A stretch of DNA of 20,892 nt from Spirochaetales bacterium (GCA_017614625.1 JAGABK010000009.1:1-20892), one strand, 5' to 3'. Positions 8,389 to 15,567 are shown, counted from the stretch's first letter. Notes: generated by a model from the sequence alone, not told the origin. Program-made: numbers and translations.

Positions 8389-9625
8389 CAGAGTGACGGT
8401 CCGGCCTTCCAGGCTTCGCGGCTCAATCACCGCTCCTCCTTCGAAGAGCATGGCCCACAGGCATCTTGTCTGCGCCTCGCTCGCAGAGGGGACGAGCACC
8501 ATAGACAACATCGACCTTTCGGAAGACATCCGCGCCACGATCGCGTGCTGCGAGAGCCTGGGCGCCAGGATAGACATATCCGACGGAAAGGCAGTCGTGC
8601 AGGGGGCCGGCCTTCCCGCAGAGAACGCGGGCGTGACCAGACGGTTCGACTGCAACGAAAGCGGCAGCACGCTGCGCTTCATGATTCCGCCGGCTCTCCT
8701 TCTGGGCAGTTCGGCAGTGTTCACCGGAAGCCGCACCCTGCTGTCCAGACCGCTTTCCGTCTACGAGGACCTGTTCGAAAGGACCGGCATGGTCTTCGAC
8801 AGGACGGAGACCGAAATCACCGTCTACGGCACCCTGAAGCCCGGGACCTTCGAGATACCCGGGGACATCAGCAGCCAGTTCGTCTCGGGGCTTCTTTTCG
8901 CGCTGCCCTTGCTTGATGGCGACAGCCGGATAGTCATCACAGGCGCCATCGAGAGCCGTCCGTACATAGACATGACGCTCTGCGCCCTCTCGCAGGCCGG
9001 AATCGAAGCCCGCTGGGAAAGCGACAGCGAAATCATCGTCCCCGGAACCCAGAAGTACAGGCCGTTCGACGTCCGCGTGGAAGGGGACTGGTCCAACGCC
9101 GCCTTCTTCCTTGCCATGGACACCTTCGGAAGCGGCATAGAGGTCGATGGCCTCGATTCCGACAGTCTTCAGGGCGACAGGGAATGCACCGCTTTCTTCC
9201 ATGCCCTGATGGACGGGTTTGCAGCCATCGACATAAGCGCATGTCCGGACCTGGGGCCGGTTCTCTTCGCGGTGGCCGCCGGCCATCACGGGGGACGTTT
9301 CACGGGAACCGACAGATTGAAGATAAAGGAAAGCGACCGCGGCGAGGCGATGTGCGCAGAGCTTGAGAAGTTCGGAATCAGCACGCAGGCCGGTGACGAT
9401 TGCATCACGGTCTTCGGAGGGGATCTTCAGAAGCCCGTGCTTGCGCTGGAGGGCCACAACGACCACCGCATAGTCATGGCGCTTACGGTGCTGCTTCTGC
9501 AGACCGGAGGGACGATCGACGGAGCATGCGCGGTGAACAAGAGCTTTCCGGATTTCTTCGGGCGCCTTGCGCAGCTCGGGGCGGAACTTGAATTAGAAGG
9601 CATTCCTTCAGGGGAGGGAGATTGA
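8378..9625 (+). CDS. aroA: 3-phosphoshikimate 1-carboxyvinyltransferase (EPSP synthase)
   Basis: Joins shikimate-3-phosphate and PEP to give EPSP. The 415-residue, two-lobed enzyme shows APPSKSMAHR near the N terminus (Lys23, Ser24 and Arg28 bind substrate), NESGSTLRF in place of the E. coli GNAGTAMRP block, ISSQFVSGLL, DWSNAAFFLA, the catalytic Asp in DLGPVLFAVAA, LKIKESDR, and EGHNDHRIVMA. The Gly of the PEP/glyphosate loop is kept, but the residue equivalent to E. coli Pro101 is Phe, as in some Firmicutes and Bacteroidetes-type enzymes. It starts inside the end of aroE-aroK, with AGCGGAGG upstream. DAHP synthase begins one base after its stop. All domains look intact. Confidence 0.96.
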   Translation: MKHDRVTVRPSRLRGSITAPPSKSMAHRHLVCASLAEGTSTIDNIDLSEDIRATIACCESLGARIDISDGKAVVQGAGLPAENAGVTRRFDCNESGSTLRFMIPPALLLGSSAVFTGSRTLLSRPLSVYEDLFERTGMVFDRTETEITVYGTLKPGTFEIPGDISSQFVSGLLFALPLLDGDSRIVITGAIESRPYIDMTLCALSQAGIEARWESDSEIIVPGTQKYRPFDVRVEGDWSNAAFFLAMDTFGSGIEVDGLDSDSLQGDRECTAFFHALMDGFAAIDISACPDLGPVLFAVAAGHHGGRFTGTDRLKIKESDRGEAMCAELEKFGISTQAGDDCITVFGGDLQKPVLALEGHNDHRIVMALTVLLLQTGGTIDGACAVNKSFPDFFGRLAQLGAELELEGIPSGEGD

Positions 9626-9626
9626 T

Positions 9627-10655
9627 ATGAACATGGATTTCTACAGGAAGCTGACTATTCCCGCAGAGGTGAAGCAGCAGTTCCCGGTCACGACGAAGGT
9701 CGAACAGACAGTGCGCGAAAGACGCGCCGAGCTCATCTCCGTCTTCGAAGGCAAGTCAGACAAGCTGGTCCTCATCATCGGACCCTGCTCGGCGGACAAC
9801 GAGGATGCCGTGCTGGATTACATCGGCCGTCTCGTTCCGGTGCAGGAGAAGGTGAAGGACAAGATCCTCATCGTGCCGCGAATCTACACCAACAAGCCGC
9901 GCACCACAGGCATGGGCTACGAGGGCCTTCTGCACCAGCCCGACCCCTCGGGCAAGCCCGACCTGTACAAGGGCATCCTTGCCACGAGGCACATGCACAT
10001 GCGCGCCGTGGAGCAGACAGGTTTCATCGTGGCAGACGAGATGCTCTATCCCGAGAACTACAAGTACCTTGACGACATCCTGGGCTATGTCGCAGTCGGA
10101 GCGCGCTCGGTCGAGAACCAGCAGCACAGGCTGACGGCCAGCGGAATCGAGGTCCCCGTGGGAATGAAGAACCCCACCAGCGGAGACTTCCATGTCATGC
10201 TGAACGCCATCATAGCCGCCCAGAGCCCGCACACCTTCATCTACCGCGGCTGGGAGGCCCACTCGCACGGCAATCCGCACACCCATGCGATCCTTCGCGG
10301 CTACACGGACAAGCACGGCAACAACCATCCGAACTACCACTACGAGGACCTCATGCTCCTGTGCGATTTCTACGATGCCGCAACCCTCGCCAATCCCGGC
10401 GTGATAATCGACACGAACCACTCCAACTCCAACAAGCGGCCGCTCGAGCAGCCCAGGATCATCAACGAGGTCCTGGCCTCTGCTCGCCACAACGCCAGGA
10501 TAAAGCGCCTTCTGAAGGGCTTCATGGTCGAAAGCTACATAGAGGAGGGCTCGCAGCATGTCGGCGACGGCATCTACGGCAAGTCCATTACCGACCCCTG
10601 CATCGGCTGGAAGGACACCGAGCGCCTGATCCTGGACATGGCCGACAGGCTCTGA
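9627..10655 (+). CDS. 3-deoxy-7-phosphoheptulonate synthase, AroF/G/H type
   Basis: First shikimate step: condenses PEP and erythrose-4-phosphate to DAHP. The 342-residue type I enzyme of the E. coli AroFGH class has the expected size and blocks: LIIGPCSADN (metal Cys), PRIYTNKPRTTGMGYEG, GARSVENQQHR (PEP/phosphate loop; usually GARTTESQ), VPVGMKNPTSG with the active-site Lys, the metal-site His in IIDTNHSNSNK, and VESYIEEGSQ. Which amino acid inhibits it cannot be read from the sequence. GGGGAGGG at 9611-9618 is the RBS; a second ATG two codons in (9633) is possible. It is the last gene before the terminator, so the gene for the pathway's first step lies at the operon's end. Confidence 0.96.
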   Translation: MNMDFYRKLTIPAEVKQQFPVTTKVEQTVRERRAELISVFEGKSDKLVLIIGPCSADNEDAVLDYIGRLVPVQEKVKDKILIVPRIYTNKPRTTGMGYEGLLHQPDPSGKPDLYKGILATRHMHMRAVEQTGFIVADEMLYPENYKYLDDILGYVAVGARSVENQQHRLTASGIEVPVGMKNPTSGDFHVMLNAIIAAQSPHTFIYRGWEAHSHGNPHTHAILRGYTDKHGNNHPNYHYEDLMLLCDFYDAATLANPGVIIDTNHSNSNKRPLEQPRIINEVLASARHNARIKRLLKGFMVESYIEEGSQHVGDGIYGKSITDPCIGWKDTERLILDMADRL

Positions 10656-10688
10656 GCCGGAAATTTTTCAAAGTTTTTTCTCAAAAGA

Positions 10689-10719
10689 GGCGGTTTTCTT
10701 CAATGGAAACCGCTTTTTT
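10689..10719 (+). terminator. Rho-independent terminator of the aro operon
   Basis: GCGGTTT at 10690-10696 pairs with AAACCGC at 10707-10713 (extendable by a U-G and a C-G pair to a six-base loop) and is followed directly by six T at 10714-10719. It sits 35 bases after the DAHP synthase stop and 15 bases before the radC ATG. RadC must therefore rely on read-through or on a promoter I could not identify. Confidence 0.88.
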
Positions 10720-10734
10720 CCTGTATGGGGAGGC

Positions 10735-11427
10735 ATGAAGTACTCTTACAAGAACATCGATTTCAGGTCCATCAAGGAAATGCCGTCGGATTCCCGTCCC
10801 CGCGAGCGCCTTCAGCAGGTCGGCTCGGCAGGGCTTTCCGACCTCGAGCTTCTGTGCATCATCCTCCGCAGCGGAAACTCGCTTCGCCCCGTCCAGGACA
10901 TCGCCGAGGACATCCTGGACATGATCTGCTCGCGCGGCGCAAAGAACATCACGGAATCGGATCTGCGCAAGGTGCCCGGTCTGGGTCCCGCCAAGGCCGC
11001 CGGCGTCTGCGCCTGCCTGGAACTGGGACGCCGCTTCACCGCAGCGGGCAACAGGTCTCTCAAGGACCCTGCCGCCGTCTTCTCCGAAGTTCGCCACTTC
11101 GGCAGCCGCAAGCAGGAGCATCTGATCGTGGTCATGCTCAACGGCGCCCATGAGCTGATCGGCCTCAACGTCGTGACGATTGGGCTGGTCAACCGCACGC
11201 TCGTCCACCCCCGAGAGGTCTTCGCCGAGCCGCTGAAGGAGAGGGCCACGGCCATCGTGCTGGCCCACAATCACCCGTCGGGCAATCTGGAGCCATCGTC
11301 CGACGACCTCGAGGTCACCCACCGGATCCGCAAGGCCGGCATGCTCCTGGGCATAGAGGTCCTGGACCACATAATCTTCTCATCCGACGGCTACAGGTCG
11401 ATGATGGAAAGCGGCGAGTTTATCTGA
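10735..11427 (+). CDS. radC: RadC/JAB-domain protein
   Basis: A full-length 230-residue RadC family protein. The N-terminal part has MPSDSRPRERL and LSDLELLCIIL, then a helix-hairpin-helix VPGLGPAKAA (80-89), then an MPN/JAB metalloprotease-like domain with H178-N-H180-P-S-G and Asp190/191 of the JAMM motif. RadC was once called a DNA repair protein, but that role was not upheld in E. coli; relatives are frequent in mobile and defence loci. GGGGAGG ends only one base before the ATG, unusually close, yet the start matches the family N terminus and no better one exists. It lies between the aro terminator and the repeat-bearing leader of the nuclease-like gene. Confidence 0.93.
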   Translation: MKYSYKNIDFRSIKEMPSDSRPRERLQQVGSAGLSDLELLCIILRSGNSLRPVQDIAEDILDMICSRGAKNITESDLRKVPGLGPAKAAGVCACLELGRRFTAAGNRSLKDPAAVFSEVRHFGSRKQEHLIVVMLNGAHELIGLNVVTIGLVNRTLVHPREVFAEPLKERATAIVLAHNHPSGNLEPSSDDLEVTHRIRKAGMLLGIEVLDHIIFSSDGYRSMMESGEFI

Positions 11428-11655
11428 TTGAAGGCTGTGTTAGTGCTATTCAGCCAGTTTTCGGGTTGTTGGTGATTTTGGCTGAAAACAAGTCAGCCAA
11501 AAAATAGCATTAGTACCAGATTGGCTGAGTTTCAATGATTTCAAAAAGGAGAAATCGGCCAAAAACAAAAACTGGAACTGAATTGGCTGAATCAAATTCG
11601 AAAAAGAACGGCCAAATTGGAAATAATACGTTTTTTGGCTGAAGGGAGGTTTTTG
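11428..11655 (+). repeat. AT-rich leader with four TCRGCCAA / TTGGCTGA inverted-repeat units
   Basis: This 228-base gap holds eight copies of an 8-base motif in strictly alternating orientation. Right arms TTGGCTGA (all four perfect) are at 11478-11485, 11521-11528, 11583-11590 and 11635-11642. Left arms are at 11450-11457 (TCAGCCAG), 11493-11500 (TCAGCCAA), 11555-11562 (TCGGCCAA) and 11608-11615 (ACGGCCAA). Left-to-right start distances are 28, 28, 28 and 27; the sequence between arms is not conserved. Left-arm changes in units 1 and 3 still allow G-U pairs with the right arm. Right arm 1 and left arm 2 also form a perfect 10-bp hairpin (11476-11502, loop of seven). The last right arm ends against the GGGAGG ribosome binding site. 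Function unknown: operator array, RNA structure or nuclease target are all possible. Confidence 0.85.
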
Positions 11656-12456
11656 ATGCTTTACGATTCATTGAGAAAAAAGATGGATTACTATGATTCA
11701 GTTGTTGCTGATATCAAGAAGCGGCTTCCTGAATTCCCCAATGGTTATCTCAAAGTATCTCCAGCGAAAAACAAGTGTGGAAAAAACTATCAGTATTATG
11801 TCAGAGATAATAAATCCGACCCTTCGGGAAGGTATTTGCCGAAAGGGGAGAGAGCCTTTGCAAAGCAGCTCGCTCAAAAGGAGTACTGTGGACAGATACT
11901 CAAAACGGCAGAGAAAGAAAAAAAACGGATCGTCCGGTTCTTGAAGGATAGTGATGAAAACGCACTGTTGAATGCCTATTTGAAAATGAATCCGGGAAAG
12001 AGAATTCTTGTTGAACCTTATGTCATTCCTGATGACGAGTATGCGGAGAAATGGCAGGAACTGAAATACACCGGAGGATTGTTCGATGAAGACGATTCCG
12101 TGTACTACACGAAACGCGGAGACAGGGTCAGGTCCAAGTCCGAGCAGATGATAGCGGACAGGCTGTTTGATGCGCACATACCTTACAGATATGAATTCCC
12201 TCTGGTCTACGACGGGACAAAGCGCATCTTCACGGACTTCACAGTGCTCAACAAAAGGACAAGAATGACATACAGGTGGGAGCATTTCGGGAAAATGGAT
12301 GATCCGAAATACAGGAAAATCTTCTTCTGGAAACAATCGGTCTATTCACAACTCGGATACACCCAGGGGTTGAACCTTGTGTTCACGTTCGAGGACAATG
12401 ACAATCCTTTGGACATGAGGGTTGTCGACAGGCTGATAAAGAGATTGTTCCTGTAA
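11656..12456 (+). CDS. Orphan PD-(D/E)XK nuclease-like protein
   Basis: A 266-residue protein of an uncharacterised family that I recall from gut Clostridia. The N-terminal half is helical and basic (RYLPKGERAFAKQLAQKEY, residues 59-77, is typical). The C-terminal half has a nuclease-like core: VRSKSEQMIADRL with Glu163, YRYEFPL, FTDFTVLN with Asp194, and YRWEHFGKMDDPKY with Glu209, then Lys226. The E-x-K lysine position is Phe211, so Lys226 would have to substitute, or activity may be absent. Start chosen at 11656 because GGGAGG at 11644-11649 is six bases upstream; the frame is also open from a TTG at 11617. The gene is visibly AT-richer than its neighbours and uses AAA freely, suggesting transfer. 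Its stop abuts the stop of the convergent malY-like gene with no gap. Confidence 0.75.
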   Translation: MLYDSLRKKMDYYDSVVADIKKRLPEFPNGYLKVSPAKNKCGKNYQYYVRDNKSDPSGRYLPKGERAFAKQLAQKEYCGQILKTAEKEKKRIVRFLKDSDENALLNAYLKMNPGKRILVEPYVIPDDEYAEKWQELKYTGGLFDEDDSVYYTKRGDRVRSKSEQMIADRLFDAHIPYRYEFPLVYDGTKRIFTDFTVLNKRTRMTYRWEHFGKMDDPKYRKIFFWKQSVYSQLGYTQGLNLVFTFEDNDNPLDMRVVDRLIKRLFL

Positions 12457-13608
12457 TCAGGAAAGGGCTTTCTTCAGGCGGTCCAGGCCGTCCAGGAGCA
12501 GTGTGCGCGGGCAGGCGATGTTCATGCGCAGAAAGCAGCGGCCGCTCTCGCCGTACTGACGTCCGTCCGAAAGGAACAGACCCGTCTTCCTCCTGATGTC
12601 CGCTGCAAGGGCCTTTGAGTCGGAGGTGAAGGCGCTGCAGTCCAGCCACAGCAGGTATGTCGCCTGGGAGGGGACCACGCGCAGGGCGGGGATGCTCTCC
12701 TCTACGAACCTGATGACGGTCTGCTTGTTCTCAAAGACATACTGACGCAGCTCGTCCAGCCATTGTCCGCCGCATCCGAAGGCGGCGACGGTAGCCTCGA
12801 TTGCGAAGGCGTTGGGCTCGGCCACCTCGTCGGTGTTCAGGGCGCGGCGCACCTTGTGCCTGAGCTTCTCATCGGGAACCATGGCGGCTGCCGTCTGCAG
12901 GCCGGCGATGTTGAAGGCCTTGGTGGGGGCGATCGCGGTGATGCTTATGTTCCTGCAGGTCTCCGAGACGGAGGCGAACGGAACATAGGAGACTCCCGGG
13001 TCCGTTATGTCGCAGTGGATCTCGTCCGAAAGGACCGTGACGCCGTTCTTCTTGCAGAGCTCTCCGACACGGGAGAGGTCCTCGCGGCTCCAGATTATTC
13101 CGGCGGGGTTCTGCGGGTTGCACAGGACCATGAGGGTCGTCTGCGGGTCGGCAAGCTTCTTCTCCAGGTCGGAGAAGTCCATGCGGTATCTCCCGTCCCC
13201 GTAGACGAGAGGGGATTCCAGGACCCTGCGGCCGTTGTTGACTATGGAATTGAAGAAGATGTTGTACACCGGGGTCTGGATCAGGACGTTCTCGTTGGGT
13301 GTTGTGAGCTTTCTCACCACGCTCGAGATGATGGGGACGACACCGGTGCAGAAGATCAGAGACGATGGCTCGATTTCAAGACCATGGCGTGTTTTCCACC
13401 AGTTCACATAGGAATCGTTCCATCGTTCCGGAATATCGGTATATCCGAAGATTCCGTTGTCAAGGCGCTTCCGGAGGGCCTGCAGTATCTCCGGGGCGGC
13501 CTTGAAATCCATGTCGGCCACCCACATGGGAAGCTCTCCGTCCCTTACGTTCCACTTGCACGAGTCTGTGCCTTTCCTGTCGGTTACGGTGTCGAAATCG
13601 TACTTCAT
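12457..13608 (-). CDS. MalY/PatB-family PLP-dependent aminotransferase / C-S lyase
   Basis: A 383-residue fold-type I PLP enzyme. MalY/PatB hallmarks are the N-terminal MWVADMDFK block, GIFGYTD, CNPQNPAG, SDEIHCD and the PLP-lysine region APTKAFNIAGLQ. Family members cleave cystathionine or cysteine to homocysteine or pyruvate plus ammonia; some act as aminotransferases, so the exact substrate is open. The start is one base after the stop of the DUF3737 gene, with GGAAG upstream, so both are probably on one transcript from the tRNA side. It ends against the convergent nuclease-like gene, with its TGA (12457-12459) touching the other stop. Length is normal and no key block is missing. Confidence 0.9.
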   Translation of the reverse strand: MKYDFDTVTDRKGTDSCKWNVRDGELPMWVADMDFKAAPEILQALRKRLDNGIFGYTDIPERWNDSYVNWWKTRHGLEIEPSSLIFCTGVVPIISSVVRKLTTPNENVLIQTPVYNIFFNSIVNNGRRVLESPLVYGDGRYRMDFSDLEKKLADPQTTLMVLCNPQNPAGIIWSREDLSRVGELCKKNGVTVLSDEIHCDITDPGVSYVPFASVSETCRNISITAIAPTKAFNIAGLQTAAAMVPDEKLRHKVRRALNTDEVAEPNAFAIEATVAAFGCGGQWLDELRQYVFENKQTVIRFVEESIPALRVVPSQATYLLWLDCSAFTSDSKALAADIRRKTGLFLSDGRQYGESGRCFLRMNIACPRTLLLDGLDRLKKALS

Positions 13609-13609
13609 C

Positions 13610-14455
13610 TCATTCTTCCGTGCAGATAATCTTCGTCTTCGTCGGGTCGATCTTGTCCGGCTCGATTATCAGGTTGTCGATCTTCGGAGCCCTGATGGTT
13701 CCGCTTGTGGGGTTGAAGACGCTGTCGATCTTCGTGGTGATCTCGGCGTCCACGGAGGAGTACTCGAAGGCCAGCGTGGTGTTGATGAGGCGGCAGTTCT
13801 TCATGACGAGGTTGTCGATGTAGCACATGCCCTGAAGGCTCTCGATGGTGCAGTTGACCAGCGTGAGGTTCTTCGAGTTCCAGCCCAGGTACTCGCCCGA
13901 GATGAACGAGTCGTAGACGGTGATGTTCTCGGAGTTCCAGAAGGCGTCCTTGGTCAACAGCCTGCTGTTGCGGATTACGATGTTCCTTCCTCCGTCGAAG
14001 GAGTAGTTGCCGTACAGCGAAAGGCCGTCGATCTCCATGTTGCTGCTGTTCATGGCGAAGTAGTCCCCGTTGACTATGGTGACGTTGTCCAGCTTCACGT
14101 TGGTGCATGTCCACATGGTCTCGGCGGCGTTGGCGAACGAGACGTCCTTCAGCATGACTCCGTCGCAGCGGCGGAAGTTCTTGGGAGCCTCGATCTGGCA
14201 GTTCTCGACGCTGATGTTCTTCGTGTACCAGACGCCTGCGCGGGCCATGGGGAACCACGTGGTTCCGGTGACCGATACGTTGGTGCAGTACCACAGGGGG
14301 TATTTCCACCTGAACATGCAGCCGGACAGGACGAGGTCCGAGCTTTCCTTCAGCGGCGACTCGCCGTCGTCGAATATGGTGTCGCGGATGTCCAGACCCT
14401 GCGACTTGAACAGGGCCCTTTCGCCTGTCAGGAACTTCTGAATGACTTTCTCCAT
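13610..14455 (-). CDS. DUF3737 family protein, predicted right-handed beta-helix
   Basis: A 281-residue protein of repeating short strands with regularly spaced Asn, Ile and Val, for example NISVENCQI, NVKLDNVTI, NIVIRNSRL, NITVYDSFI and NLTLVNCTI. This is the DUF3737 pattern, including the N-terminal FLTGERALF and the SPLKESSDLVLSGC block. No signal peptide is seen, so a cytosolic location is likely; the biochemical role is unknown. The ATG at 14455 is chosen because it matches the family N terminus, has GGGGGAGA upstream, and avoids overlap with the tRNA. An in-frame upstream start at 14500 would lie inside the tRNA. It sits 18 bases after the tRNA and one base before the MalY/PatB gene. 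Confidence 0.85.
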   Translation of the reverse strand: MEKVIQKFLTGERALFKSQGLDIRDTIFDDGESPLKESSDLVLSGCMFRWKYPLWYCTNVSVTGTTWFPMARAGVWYTKNISVENCQIEAPKNFRRCDGVMLKDVSFANAAETMWTCTNVKLDNVTIVNGDYFAMNSSNMEIDGLSLYGNYSFDGGRNIVIRNSRLLTKDAFWNSENITVYDSFISGEYLGWNSKNLTLVNCTIESLQGMCYIDNLVMKNCRLINTTLAFEYSSVDAEITTKIDSVFNPTSGTIRAPKIDNLIIEPDKIDPTKTKIICTEE

Positions 14456-14473
14456 GCTATCTTCTCCCCCAAA

Positions 14474-14545
14474 TAGGTCCAGCGGGAATCGAACCCGCAT
14501 TTCATCCTCCGGAGGGATGCGCCTTATCCATTGGGCTATGGACCC
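14474..14545 (-). tRNA. tRNA-Arg (anticodon CCG)
   Basis: A 72-base cloverleaf reads on the minus strand. Acceptor GGGTCCA pairs with TGGACCT (first pair G-U), D arm GCCC/AGGC with three pairs, anticodon stem CATCC/GGATG around loop CTCCGGA (anticodon CCG), a four-base variable region, and T arm GCGGG-TTCGATT-CCCGC. The discriminator base is A and CCA is not encoded. It decodes CGG. A weak promoter-like pair on the minus strand (TTGCCC, TATATT; spacing only 15) lies at 14571-14597. Confidence 0.93.
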
Positions 14546-14602
14546 GGACCTGTTTGGAATTCATGTTAAGAATATAAAGTTAATCAGTTTCGGGCAAGCG
14601 TG

Positions 14603-14631
14603 TTGAATAATTGACGAGTTTGAAGGATAAT
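14603..14631 (+). promoter_or_regulatory. Predicted sigma70-type promoter for the nucleotidyltransferase gene
   Basis: TTGAAT at 14603-14608 and GATAAT at 14626-14631 are 17 bases apart, inside an AT-rich gap between the divergent tRNA and the + strand gene. Transcription would start near 14638, about 20 bases before the ATG at 14659, just ahead of the AGGAG ribosome binding site at 14649-14653. An overlapping TTGACG at 14611 lacks a well-placed -10. Confidence 0.55.
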
Positions 14632-14658
14632 CTAGTAAATTGGATTTCAGGAGTATAT

Positions 14659-15567
14659 ATGAAACCGTCATTGTTGGTGCTTGCTGCAGGTCTCGGTTCC
14701 CGTTACGGCGGGGTAAAGCAGATCGATCCGGTCGGACTTCACGGAGAGGCCCTTCTGGATTACAGCGTCTACGACGCTATGGTCTCGGGATACGGCAAGG
14801 TCGTCTTCATCATCAGACCGGACATCGAGAAGGATTTCCGCGAGAGGCTTTTCGACAGGATCGCCCGCAACATGGACGCAGAGTATGTCTTCCAGACCCA
14901 TGAGTCGCTTCTGACCCAGGAGCAGATAGAGGCATCGGCCGGAAGGACAAAGCCCTGGGGCACCGTGCACGCCCTGCTTTGCGCCAAGGACGCCATCAAG
15001 ACCCCGTTCACCGTCATCAATGCAGACGACTTCTACGGACGCGAGGCCTACGGGATCCTGGGAAGCTACCTGGCCACGCTGGACAACGACAGCACCGCCC
15101 ACGCCATGGTCGGATACCTCCTGAAGAACACGATGAGCCCCATGGGCAGCGTCTCTCGCGGAGTCTGCCAGGTCCGCGACGGACTGCTGGAGGGGATGAG
15201 GGAGAACACGAAGATCGAGTTCGAAGGCGACAGGATCGTATCGCACCTTCCCGAGGGCGATGTGTACCTGACCGGCGACGAATGGGTCTCGATGAACTTC
15301 TTCGGTTTCACCCCCAAGGCGTTCGAGTACATGGACGGCTATTTCGACCGCTTCATCAGGGCCAACGCCGCCGAGCCCAAGACGGAAGTCCTTCTTCCCA
15401 ACTGCGCGGGCGAGATGGTCAACAGGGGAGCCGGCACGATCAGGGTTTTCTCGACCACAGAGAAGTGGTTCGGAATGACATACAAGGAGGACAGGGAGAC
15501 CGTCAGGGAGAACCTTGCCCTCAAGACGAATCAGGGCATTTACCCGGAGAGACTCTGGGAGAGATAG
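14659..15567 (+). CDS. NDP-sugar-type nucleotidyltransferase
   Basis: A 302-residue nucleotidyltransferase with the N-terminal signature LVLAAGLGSRYGGVKQ (nucleotide binding; GxGxRxGxxKQ pattern), GEALLDYSVYDA, a WGTVHALL block, and VINADDFYG with the likely metal-binding Asp. These are features of sugar-1-phosphate nucleotidyltransferases. The sugar cannot be told, and no sugar or lipid pathway genes are beside it. The start at 14659 is preferred over an in-frame ATG at 14611 because AGGAG lies five bases upstream, the conserved block begins at once, and the predicted promoter would make the upstream ATG untranscribed. The next gene starts 14 bases after the stop and may share the transcript. 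Confidence 0.87.
   Translation: MKPSLLVLAAGLGSRYGGVKQIDPVGLHGEALLDYSVYDAMVSGYGKVVFIIRPDIEKDFRERLFDRIARNMDAEYVFQTHESLLTQEQIEASAGRTKPWGTVHALLCAKDAIKTPFTVINADDFYGREAYGILGSYLATLDNDSTAHAMVGYLLKNTMSPMGSVSRGVCQVRDGLLEGMRENTKIEFEGDRIVSHLPEGDVYLTGDEWVSMNFFGFTPKAFEYMDGYFDRFIRANAAEPKTEVLLPNCAGEMVNRGAGTIRVFSTTEKWFGMTYKEDRETVRENLALKTNQGIYPERLWER

Noticed and set aside
11428..11655. CRISPR array
   Set aside because: Arms are only 8 bases, units share no longer repeat, spacing between units is 7, 26 and 17 bases, and no cas gene is near.
11428..11655. Integron attC sites, as in some treponeme chromosomes
   Set aside because: No GTTRRRY / RYYYAAC core sites; the conserved arm is TTGGCTGA and no integrase is present.
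11617..11655. TTG start at 11617 for the nuclease-like gene
   Set aside because: It would place the last repeat arm inside the coding region and has no ribosome binding site; the ATG at 11656 has GGGAGG at good spacing.
12763..13629. Plus-strand open frame opposite the MalY/PatB gene
   Set aside because: Shadow of a clearly recognised gene; no motifs or start signals of its own.
14456..14500. Upstream start of the DUF3737 gene at 14500
   Set aside because: It lies within the tRNA-Arg gene and adds residues outside the family N terminus.
14474..14545. tRNA-Arg as attachment site of an integrated element
   Set aside because: No integrase and no repeated copy of the tRNA 3' end seen in the window; DUF3737 and malY-like genes have host-like composition.
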